From assembly GCA_002451015.1 (NCBI GenBank), contig DKBB01000179.1:506-16136 (forward strand): 15,631 nt of DNA. The letters are read 5' to 3'. Every line of letters begins with the position of its first letter. Position 1 is the first letter of the stretch. Source of the stretch: Acidobacteria bacterium UBA6911. Its GTDB lineage: Bacteria; Acidobacteriota; UBA6911. This document shows, piece by piece, positions 1-9,074 of the stretch. The translations under genes were made by a program, and so were the position numbers. The notes beneath the pieces were generated by a model, which was given only the letters and a program-made list of their open reading frames with translations, had not been told where the DNA came from and made no database searches.

Positions 1-273
1 GATAAAATACTTCGAGCAGTTGCCTCTTTTTTCTCTCTTAAACCTGCGCAGCTCAAGGCGAAAAACAATTCCAGGCCGATTGCGTTGCCGCGCCAGATCG
101 CCATGTATATCTGCAAGGAACTGACGAATCAATCCCTGCCTCAGATAGGCAAGGATTTCGGGGGAAAACACCACACCACCGTTCTTCATTCAATCCGAAA
201 AATCCGGTCGTTAAAGAAAAACGATCCCGAAATCTCCTCTGCTGTCAAAGCAATCGTTAATTCTCTGCGCTAG
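1..273 (+). CDS. dnaA: Chromosomal replication initiator DnaA, C-terminal part (5' end outside window)
   Basis: The reading frame is open from base 1 and ends at TAG 271-273, giving the last 90 residues of DnaA. They form domain IV, the helix-turn-helix DNA-binding domain that recognises DnaA boxes at oriC. The family signature is clear: RPIALPRQIAMY, then IGKDFGGKHHTTVLHS at about 148-195. A TTG at 85 could be mistaken for a start, but the homologous sequence continues upstream of it, so this is an internal codon. The residue at 169-171 is His where E. coli DnaA has Asp433 (GGRDHTTV against GGKHHTTV), a position that contacts the DnaA box. The location directly before a box-rich non-coding region and dnaN supports the call. 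DnaA is an AAA+ ATPase that unwinds the origin and loads the helicase; the ATPase part lies outside the window. Confidence 0.97.
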   Translation, partial: DKILRAVASFFSLKPAQLKAKNNSRPIALPRQIAMYICKELTNQSLPQIGKDFGGKHHTTVLHSIRKIRSLKKNDPEISSAVKAIVNSLR

Positions 274-400
274 GACTGCTATCACAAGTCCTGGATGTCA
301 TAGAAACGCAAGCTTTTGCGGGGCCCTCCATAATCCTGAAATTTCACCAAAAACCCAATATTTATGCGGTTCCGCGTGATTTATAGGACACGGTAGTCCT
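272..400. repeat. Two short AGGAC-type inverted repeats after dnaA
   Basis: AGGACT (272-277) pairs with AGTCCT (287-292) across a 9-base loop and overlaps the dnaA stop codon. A second hairpin has AGGAC (385-389) pairing with GTCCT (396-400) across 6 bases. Both right arms continue as AGTCCTGG, so the two elements are related in sequence. Neither is followed by a T-run, so they are not convincing terminators. They could be protein-binding dyads or mRNA 3'-end structures; no function is assigned. Confidence 0.4.
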
Positions 401-434
401 GGCAATACCCCTTTTGTGTATGTCTCCCCCGTTG

Positions 435-458
435 AAAAACTACCCCGGGTACTTTTTT
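435..458 (+). terminator. Palindromic terminator-like element downstream of dnaA
   Basis: The element is nearly symmetric around base 446: AAAAA (435-439), C, TACCC (441-445), C, GGGTA (447-451), C, then TTTTTT (453-458). As RNA it could form four GC-rich or AU pairs over a three-base loop, then a C-C mismatch and an A/U stem, ending in a U-tract. Because A-run and T-run flank it symmetrically it could stop transcription from either side. It is the best candidate for the end of the dnaA transcript and would shield the origin from readthrough. The short GC core makes its strength uncertain. Confidence 0.5.
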
Positions 459-569
459 ATCCGTTCGATGAAACCCGAAATCCCGGGCCATTCCTCCTTC
501 CCGGTTTTTCAACAGTTTTCCCCCGGAGTATTCACAGCCTAATTCTTTTGACTGCATGTAAAATTTAGT

Positions 570-578
570 TTATCCACA
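570..578 (+). promoter_or_regulatory. Consensus DnaA box
   Basis: TTATCCACA is an exact match to the DnaA-box consensus TTATNCACA. It is the only exact match I found in the intergenic regions of the window. It is the probable high-affinity anchor for DnaA, with the weaker sites downstream filled cooperatively toward the AT-rich stretch. Confidence 0.85.
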
Positions 579-708
579 AATCCTTCTTGATTGTTGTCTG
601 TGAATTGCCCAACAGGAAAATCAATCCACAAATGTGACTGGTATTTCACAGGGTGGAGAGGATACATTGCACACCGTATCCCCGAAAGTTTATTACTGTT
701 TAGGAGAC

Positions 709-744
709 CTTTCCACAAATTCACTGCCCTTACTACTACTACTA
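709..744 (+). promoter_or_regulatory. DnaA box followed by DnaA-trio run (unwinding element)
   Basis: CTTTCCACA (709-717) is followed after 12 bases by TTA (730-732) and four CTA triplets (733-744). On the complementary strand this reads 3'-AAT GAT GAT GAT GAT-5', which fits the DnaA-trio consensus 3'-(G/A)A(T/A)-5' repeated at least three times. The trio guides a DnaA filament onto one strand as it melts the AT-rich DNA at 747-782. The first triplet is exact only in the relaxed consensus; the four CTA units are exact. Confidence 0.7.
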
Positions 745-894
745 GGAATAATTCTTAATTATATAAATATAATAATAGTATTCTGTGCCGCACGCGTTAC
801 TGCTATATTGCGAAGCTTATTACGATTCAGAAATATTCTGTTATAAAGTCCCGGGATTTCTGTAAATTTTATCTGAAATGCACGGATAATGATT

Positions 895-921
895 TTTGCA
901 CGCGATCGGAAGCAGTATAAT
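895..921 (+). promoter_or_regulatory. Candidate promoter of dnaN
   Basis: TATAAT at 916-921 is a perfect -10 hexamer, 51 bases before the dnaN start codon. The best -35 candidate is TTTGCA at 895-900, four of six matches but with a short 15-base spacer, so the -35 is weak. The promoter lies after the AT-rich unwinding stretch, so dnaN could be transcribed without dnaA readthrough. Confidence 0.5.
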
Positions 922-971
922 CATTCTTTCAAACACCGGAGTCTTACCAATTAATCCAAGGAGCGTCCTTC

Positions 972-2084
972 ATGAAATTCACCGTTACCAGGAATTCGTT
1001 GTTGAATGAACTCAATTTGGTACAGGGTGTGATTGAAAAGAAAAGCACCATCCCCATTCTTTCGAATATTCTCCTGGAAACTTCCACAGAATATCTCGAT
1101 ATCACCGCAACCGACCTTGATGTAACCATACGGTGCGGATGTTCGGCGGTGGTTGACGAAGAAGGAACCACAACCATTTCCGCCCGGCGCCTTTTTGAAA
1201 TTGTGCGGTTGCTTCCCGAAGGATCGGACATCAGCGTGTCTGTTCAGGAGAATGACTGGGTTGTACTGAATTCCGGTAAATCGGAATATAAGATTGTAGC
1301 TCTTCCAAAAGAAAATTTTCCTTCGATCCCGGAAGCGGCTCCAGCGATGTCGCAGATCCCCGGGGGCCTGTTGAGGAAAATGATTCAACGGACTATGTTT
1401 GCCATCACACAGGAGGAATCCAGGTATTCTCTCAATGGAGCATTGCTGGTGCTTTTACCCGGAGAGGTTCGATTGGTGGCAACCGACGGCCACCGCCTGG
1501 CCCTTGTAAGCAAGAATATGGAGGTTCCGGGAATCGATGGAGAAGTGCGTGCATTGATCCCAAGAAAGACTCTGGTCGAAATTCAGAAATTGATTGGTGA
1601 TCAAGACCCGCCTGTTCTGGAGTTCGGTCGAGATGAAAACCATCTGTTTTTCTCAGTGGAAAACCGAAGATTGGTTTCCAGGATTCTTGCGGGACAGTTC
1701 CCGAATTACGAATTGGTCATCCCTCGTGAAAACGACAAATATGTGGTTGCAGATACCAGGAATCTTGGGGATGGAATCCGCAGGGCCGCAATCATGTCCG
1801 ATGAAAAGCTGAAAGCGATCCGTCTTTCATTTAAGACCGGAACCGTTGAACTGACTGCAAGCTGTGCGGAAGCCGGTGAAGCAAGAGATGAAGTGAGTGT
1901 AGAATATGAAGGAGAAGGGATCGATATTGGATTCAATCCGCAATACCTGCTGGATTTTTTGGCTGTCTGCAGTTCGGAATCCATATCCATCTCCCTGAAA
2001 GATACCGAAACCCAGGGACTTTTCAGGCCCATAGGATCGTCTGATATGGATTATCGGTATGTCGTCATGCCAATGAAATTCTAG
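972..2084 (+). CDS. dnaN: DNA polymerase III sliding clamp, beta subunit
   Basis: This encodes a 370-residue protein; E. coli DnaN is 366. The protein forms a ring dimer that encircles DNA and tethers polymerase III and other enzymes through a pocket that binds clamp-binding motifs. The N-terminus MKFTVTRNSLL, the stretch KKSTIPILSNILLE (about 24-37), ATDGHRLALVSK in the second domain, and the C-terminal YVVMPMKF, where MPM and the last residue line the binding pocket, are family hallmarks. Three clamp domains of about 120 residues each fit the length. ATG 972 has a strong ribosome site, AAGGAG at 958-963, eight bases upstream, and no homologous sequence precedes it. It sits between the origin and recF, the usual order. 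The protein is complete with no visible defect. Confidence 0.98.
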   Translation: MKFTVTRNSLLNELNLVQGVIEKKSTIPILSNILLETSTEYLDITATDLDVTIRCGCSAVVDEEGTTTISARRLFEIVRLLPEGSDISVSVQENDWVVLNSGKSEYKIVALPKENFPSIPEAAPAMSQIPGGLLRKMIQRTMFAITQEESRYSLNGALLVLLPGEVRLVATDGHRLALVSKNMEVPGIDGEVRALIPRKTLVEIQKLIGDQDPPVLEFGRDENHLFFSVENRRLVSRILAGQFPNYELVIPRENDKYVVADTRNLGDGIRRAAIMSDEKLKAIRLSFKTGTVELTASCAEAGEARDEVSVEYEGEGIDIGFNPQYLLDFLAVCSSESISISLKDTETQGLFRPIGSSDMDYRYVVMPMKF

Positions 2085-2391
2085 AAAGCTGTTTCGAAAA
2101 AAATTGTTTGAAGGATTCCAAGTTGGCAGGTCCCGTCTGCAGGTTAAAAGTTTTGAATCAGCAGATTCAGAGATAAAATGTACCATCGACGGAATTGACA
2201 AATCGACTTCCTCTATTTTATCTAATCATTCATTAACGAAGCGTACAGCCTGGCCTGGAAACTTCAACCTGCAGCATAAGAACAGAATCCGTAACTTGCG
2301 AACCAGTAATTACCTTTTAAGGCATCCTGTGTACCGCCGGTATGTGATGGATCCGGTGCCTTCTGAATAAGTTTCCCGACAGGTTTGAGGA
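2085..2391 (+). other. dnaN-recF spacer without a convincing gene
   Basis: Base 2104 opens an 88-codon frame on a TTG, but it has no ribosome site, no recognisable family and unusual composition, so I do not call it. The spacer has no clear sigma-70 promoter. Near recF there is a small palindrome, TACCG-C-CGGTA (2332-2342), nested inside a looser pairing of GGC-ATCC (2321-2327) with GGAT (2349-2352) and GCC (2358-2360). This could be a leader hairpin for recF but the pairing is imperfect. The dnaN stop lacks an obvious terminator, so dnaN-recF readthrough is possible. Confidence 0.4.
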
Positions 2392-3492
2392 GTGCATCTC
2401 AAAAGATTACGTCTCTACCAGTACCGAAACATAAAAGATCTGGAAATAATTCCGTCCGAAGGGACGACACTGTTTATCGGAAGGAACGGGCAGGGGAAAA
2501 CCAACCTGCTTGAAGCAATCTATTTCCTCGCTTTCGGCAGAAGCTTTCGCACGTCCATCCCTAAAGAGTGTATACAGCACGGTCAAAATGAATGCCGGAT
2601 CGAAGGAACGGTGGTTCAGGGATCCCTCTCTCGGGATCTTCAGGTAAGGATATCAAAGAATGAAAAGAGACTGCTGCTGCATGGAAAACAGGTAAGTCCG
2701 GACGCATTTGTCGGGAATCTGCATCTTCTTGCATTCACCTATGCCCATCTGAACGTTGTGAGAAAAAGCCCGGGAGACAGGAGGGCTTTTATCGACAGAG
2801 CTATGGCTACAATATACCCCGGGCACATCGGCAGCCTGGCCCTGTATGGACGGGCTTTGAAGCAGAGAAACAAGGTCCTGTCCGCCGCGCGTGTAGGGAG
2901 GGGTTTTATTGACAGGGGACTTCTGGATAGCTGGGATGAGACTCTGGTGAAACAGGGGGCTCGAATACTTGTGAACCGCTCGCAGTACGTGGATAAGATG
3001 AAACAGAATCTTCCCCAGGGATTGTTCGGAAGCGAAGAGCTCAAAATGCGTTACCTGTCGAACGTTCTGGAAAAATGCGATCATTTGGACGGAATAGAAG
3101 AGATATACAGAGATATGCTGCACCAGTGCCGGGATCATGACAGCAGGATCGGTTCCACATCGGTGGGTCCGCACAGGGATGACCTGAAACTTTTTGTGAA
3201 CGGAAAGTCTCTGGTGGATTACGGTTCAGCAGGCCAGCAGAGATCCAGCCTGCTGGCTCTGTATTTCTCACAGATGGAAATTCATCGCGGGATCCATGGA
3301 TTTTATCCAGTATTTCTAGTGGATGACGCAGAGGCGGAATTGGATGAGCACAGGCTTAATACTTTTTTGAACTATCTTTCCCAAAGAACCCAGACACTGT
3401 TAACCTCCGCCAAAGATTTTCTGCTTCCCGGCGTGAGTGAGGAAATCTGCCACATGGAAGTCCGCAACGGAACGATTGAAGGTAAAGCATGA
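2392..3492 (+). CDS. recF: DNA replication and repair protein RecF
   Basis: This 366-residue SMC-like ABC ATPase binds gapped DNA and, with RecO and RecR, helps load RecA at stalled forks and single-strand gaps. Visible motifs are the Walker A GRNGQGKT (residues 30-37), the ABC signature YGSAGQQRS (277-285) and the Walker B region VFLVDDAEAELD (307-318). The N-terminus LKRLRLYQYRNIKDLEI is typical of RecF. The start is GTG at 2392: an in-frame TGA at 2386-2388 rules out anything further upstream, and family alignment begins right here. GAGGAG overlaps the start codon and is too close to serve; the AGG at 2381-2383, eight bases away, is a weak alternative, so translation may be modest, as fits a low-abundance protein. 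Length is normal for the family. The gene ends in TGA 3490-3492 and is followed by a box-rich non-coding region. Confidence 0.96.
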   Translation: MHLKRLRLYQYRNIKDLEIIPSEGTTLFIGRNGQGKTNLLEAIYFLAFGRSFRTSIPKECIQHGQNECRIEGTVVQGSLSRDLQVRISKNEKRLLLHGKQVSPDAFVGNLHLLAFTYAHLNVVRKSPGDRRAFIDRAMATIYPGHIGSLALYGRALKQRNKVLSAARVGRGFIDRGLLDSWDETLVKQGARILVNRSQYVDKMKQNLPQGLFGSEELKMRYLSNVLEKCDHLDGIEEIYRDMLHQCRDHDSRIGSTSVGPHRDDLKLFVNGKSLVDYGSAGQQRSSLLALYFSQMEIHRGIHGFYPVFLVDDAEAELDEHRLNTFLNYLSQRTQTLLTSAKDFLLPGVSEEICHMEVRNGTIEGKA

Positions 3493-3720
3493 TGGTATTG
3501 CATGACCGGATGTCGTGTGGAAAAAGCATATTCATTGATGGCGAATTACAATTCTCTGGCTTTTTGCTCTGTGGAATTTTCCATGCTAATGGACGGGGTT
3601 ATTTGTGGAAACCACAGAAATTCCAGGCATGTTATTCCCGTTTTAATCCACTCGTCATGGGTGGAACTACTGTGGAAATTTCCTTGAATTGCATTATTTA
3701 AATCCCTGCAAGCGAGCGTT

Positions 3721-3752
3721 TAATCTTCAATTTTCAATCTGTAATCTTCAAT
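3721..3752 (+). repeat. Direct repeat TAATCTTCAAT with 21-bp spacing
   Basis: TAATCTTCAAT occurs at 3721-3731 and again at 3742-3752, start to start 21 bp, which is two turns of the DNA helix. A partial third copy, TAATCTT, begins at 3782. Repeats on one helix face commonly mark cooperative binding of a regulator. No specific factor is recognised. Confidence 0.5.
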
Positions 3753-3862
3753 CAAGCCACGGATGTGGAAAACCCTGAATTTAATCTTTGTAAATATTTG
3801 ATTTTAAATAATTTAAATTATAGACAAAACGAAAGTTTTTACTCCGGTTTTTCGTCTTAATA

Positions 3863-3871
3863 TGCTATAAT
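3863..3871 (+). promoter_or_regulatory. Extended -10 promoter of gyrB
   Basis: TGC-TATAAT (TG at 3863-3864, TATAAT at 3866-3871) is a perfect extended -10 element. No good -35 is seen at the usual spacing, which an extended -10 can compensate for. Transcription should start near 3878, leaving about 90 bases of leader before the gyrB ATG at 3969. One TGTGGATTG motif (3883-3891) lies just downstream of the expected start, so a protein bound there could repress the promoter. Confidence 0.65.
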
Positions 3872-3962
3872 TTAGAGGCAATTGTGGATTGAATAATTTG
3901 TTGTAAACAAATAACTTGTGGCACTTTTTCCGGTTTGGACCAGGATCCGGATAAAGCGATAA

Positions 3963-6440
<2,478 letters not shown>

Positions 6441-6454
6441 AAACACTCCCTACA

Positions 6455-8902
6455 ATGCATGAATTCCAAGACCAAATTCCGGTAAACATAATCGATGAGA
6501 TGCGCAAGTCCTATCTGGACTATGCAATGAGCGTCATCATCGGGAGAGCCTTGCCCGATGTACGGGATGGACTCAAACCCGTTCACAGGCGTGTTTTGTA
6601 TGCAATGCACGACCTGGGAAATACTTATAACAAGTCATACAAGAAGTCCGCCAGGATCGTCGGCGATGTCATCGGTAAATACCACCCTCACGGGGACAGC
6701 GCCGTTTATGACACGATCGTTCGGCTGGTCCAGGATTTTTCGGTCCGCTACCCGCTTATTGACGGTCAGGGCAATTTTGGCTCCGTCGATGGAGACAGTG
6801 CGGCAGCCATGCGTTACACCGAAGTCCGCATGGCTCGTCTTTCAGATGAATTGCTGGCCGATATCGACAAAAATACGGTGAATTTCGGGCCGAATTATGA
6901 CGACTCCCTGGAAGAACCCCTTGTTCTGCCTGCCCGGTTCCCGAATCTTCTTGTGAACGGATCTTCCGGTATCGCCGTGGGGATGGCAACGAATATTCCC
7001 CCCCACAATCTGGGCGAGATTATCGATGCGACGGTCCTTCTCATTGAAAATCCCGGTGCTTCCCTGGACGAAATCATGGCGTTCGTACCGGGACCCGATT
7101 TTCCGACGGCCGGATATATTTACGGTAGAAGCGGGATACGATCCGCATATAAAAATGGTCGCGGAATTGTTCTTATGCGAGCCAAGGCATCTATTGAGGA
7201 AATCACCCGTGACAGGGAAGCCATCATTGTGTCGGAAATTCCCTATCAGGTTAACAAGGCGAAATTAATCGAGCGTATAGCCGAATTGGTTCGGGATAAA
7301 AAGATCGACGGTATCTCAGATTTGCGAGACGAATCGGACCGCGACGGTATGCGTATTGTCATCGAACTGAAAAAAAGCGAACCGGCCCAGGTGGTTCTGA
7401 ACAATCTCTACAAAATGACCCCTATGCAATCCAGTTTCGGGATTATTCTTCTGGCGATTGTCAGAAACCAGCCCAAGATACTGAATCTGCGTGAGGCGCT
7501 TTTACACTTTATCGATCATCGAAGAAATGTTGTTCAACGCCGAACCGTTTTTGAGCTGGATAAGGCGGAAGCGCGCGCCCATATTCTGGAAGGGCTGAAG
7601 CGTGCCCTGGACATGTTGGATGAAGTGATCGCCCTGATCCGTGCCTCCAAGGAGCCGGCAATTGCCAAAGAAGGCCTGATGTCCAATTTCCAGTTCAGCG
7701 CCGAACAGGCCCAGGCAATTCTTGATATGAGACTTCAGCGATTAACGGGGCTCGAACGCGAGAAAATTGTCGCTGAGTACGAAGAGATCCTGAAGCTAAT
7801 TGCCCGGCTTAAAGAAATCCTGGCCAACGAAAAAGTACTCGATGGAGTCGTAGTCGATGAATTGAGAGAGGTACAGAAAACTTACGGGGATGCAAGACGC
7901 ACACAGATACTTGATGAAGAAGCGGAAATTTCACTCGAGGATCTTATCGCCGATGAAGATGTGGTCATAACCGTAACGCACTCCGGGTATATCAAGCGTA
8001 CGGCTGCTTCCCTCTATCGCCCACAGGGCAGAGGCGGAAAGGGACGCATTGGGATGAGAACACGCGATGAGGATTTCATCCATCATGTTTTCATCGCATC
8101 CACACACAGCTACCTGCTCGTGTTCACAAATCTCGGGAAAGTTTACTGGCTGAAAGTGTATGAAATTCCTGATGTCGGAACCGCCGGCAAGGGGAAAGCC
8201 ATTGTGAACCTGGTGAATGTCGGAAAGGATGAGAAAATTGCCGACATTATAGCGGTAAAGGATTTCGAAACCGGAGAATATGTACTCATGGCAACACGGA
8301 ACGGAATCGTGAAGAAAACCGCTCTGACCGAATACGGAAACCCGCGCAGTTCAGGAATCATAGCCATCACAATACCGGAGGATGATGAGCTTATCGGCTG
8401 CAAGCTGACGGACGGTGAGTACGATGTTCTGCTTGCCACACGAATGGGGAAAGCCATCCGGTTCTCGGAAAAAGATGCCCGGGCCATGGGGCGCACCGCA
8501 CGTGGCGTTATCGGTATTCGCATGGCTAAAGCGGACAGGGTTGTAGCGATGTCCACTTTTAAGGGGGCAGGACAATTCCTCACAATAACCGAGAAAGGCT
8601 ACGGCAAGAGAACCGATGTCGAAGGCTACCCTCGCCAGGGCCGAGGCGGATCGGGCGTTATCAACATCAAGGCCGGAGACAAAAACGGTCCAGTGATCAA
8701 CAGCTGCCACGTTCAGGACGACGACTCCGTCATGCTTATCACGGAGAACGGGAAGCTTATCCAGTTGTATGTGGACGATATTCGCAATACCCAGAGCCGG
8801 GCGGCCATTGGCGTCAAATGTATCGATCTGGACAGCGAAGACAGGGTTGCAAGCGTAACCGTTGTCGAAAGCGAAGAATCGGACGATACATCCGAGGCAT
8901 AA
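6455..8902 (+). CDS. gyrA: DNA gyrase subunit A
   Basis: This 815-residue subunit cleaves and reseals DNA and wraps it through its C-terminal beta-pinwheel. The catalytic tyrosine is Tyr121 in AAAMRYTE, preceded by the conserved [10 protein letters not shown]. Ser82 and Asp86 correspond to E. coli Ser83 and Asp87, so the quinolone-contact residues are the sensitive, wild-type pair. The gyrase-specific GyrA box is QGRGGKG at residues 524-530, against QRRGGKG in E. coli, which separates it from topoisomerase IV ParC. Pinwheel-like repeats follow, for example GRGGSGVI, and the protein ends in an acidic tail, [11 protein letters not shown]. The ATG at 6455 lies 14 bases after the gyrB stop with no visible Shine-Dalgarno sequence, so translation is probably coupled to gyrB. 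The start context AATGCATG is the same octamer as at gyrB. Confidence 0.97.
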   Translation: MHEFQDQIPVNIIDEMRKSYLDYAMSVIIGRALPDVRDGLKPVHRRVLYAMHDLGNTYNKSYKKSARIVGDVIGKYHPHGDSAVYDTIVRLVQDFSVRYPLIDGQGNFGSVDGDSAAAMRYTEVRMARLSDELLADIDKNTVNFGPNYDDSLEEPLVLPARFPNLLVNGSSGIAVGMATNIPPHNLGEIIDATVLLIENPGASLDEIMAFVPGPDFPTAGYIYGRSGIRSAYKNGRGIVLMRAKASIEEITRDREAIIVSEIPYQVNKAKLIERIAELVRDKKIDGISDLRDESDRDGMRIVIELKKSEPAQVVLNNLYKMTPMQSSFGIILLAIVRNQPKILNLREALLHFIDHRRNVVQRRTVFELDKAEARAHILEGLKRALDMLDEVIALIRASKEPAIAKEGLMSNFQFSAEQAQAILDMRLQRLTGLEREKIVAEYEEILKLIARLKEILANEKVLDGVVVDELREVQKTYGDARRTQILDEEAEISLEDLIADEDVVITVTHSGYIKRTAASLYRPQGRGGKGRIGMRTRDEDFIHHVFIASTHSYLLVFTNLGKVYWLKVYEIPDVGTAGKGKAIVNLVNVGKDEKIADIIAVKDFETGEYVLMATRNGIVKKTALTEYGNPRSSGIIAITIPEDDELIGCKLTDGEYDVLLATRMGKAIRFSEKDARAMGRTARGVIGIRMAKADRVVAMSTFKGAGQFLTITEKGYGKRTDVEGYPRQGRGGSGVINIKAGDKNGPVINSCHVQDDDSVMLITENGKLIQLYVDDIRNTQSRAAIGVKCIDLDSEDRVASVTVVESEESDDTSEA

Positions 8903-9074
8903 AATCCCTGTCATTCAAGGTTTCATCCATAGGAATCGCGAAAAGGATTTCGTCGCTTCCCCTGTGGAGAGACGCCCCGGGGGATGGAAGGTTTCGAAAA
9001 CGTTCGAGATCGACTTCTGGGAGCTCTTCAGGAAAAAGCTTGTCAGGAAGAAGGTTTTGTGGCTGTAATTTAGC

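Larger units (their letters stand above)
525..783 (+). other. oriC: Probable replication origin oriC core (dnaA-dnaN intergenic region)
   Basis: This part of the 698-bp dnaA-dnaN spacer has the parts expected of a bacterial origin. There is one perfect DnaA box TTATCCACA (570-578) and a one-mismatch box GTATTCACA (528-536). Three weaker TCCACA- or TTCACA-ending sites follow: CAATCCACA (622-630), TATTTCACA (642-650) and CTTTCCACA (709-717), each two mismatches from TTATNCACA. All face the same way. After the last box come a short GC-richer spacer (725-729), a run of trinucleotides TTA-CTA-CTA-CTA-CTA (730-744) and a strongly AT-rich stretch (747-782). This box, GC spacer, DnaA-trio, AT-rich order matches the unwinding module described for Bacillus subtilis. 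The location between dnaA and dnaN is the commonest place for oriC. No coding sequence here is believable. Confidence 0.75.

Noticed and set aside
634..846. 70-codon + strand frame in the origin region
   Set aside because: Covers the DnaA boxes, trio and AT-rich DNA; its sequence is low-complexity and unlike a protein.
2104..2370. 88-codon + strand frame between dnaN and recF
   Set aside because: TTG start without a ribosome site, no recognisable motif, and composition like non-coding DNA.
3489..3701. 70-codon frame overlapping the recF stop as ATGATG, and the 61-codon frame at 3502-3687
   Set aside because: No family resemblance, no ribosome site, and the frames run through the TGTGGA cluster, whose repeats explain their sequence. 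A DciA-like gene sometimes follows recF but this is not one.
8939..8952. Hairpin CGAAA-AGGA-TTTCG after gyrA
   Set aside because: Five-base stem without a T-tract; too weak to be called a terminator.
8862..9068. 68-codon frame overlapping the gyrA end
   Set aside because: Starts with TTG inside gyrA, no ribosome site, no family, and gyrA is certain in the other frame.
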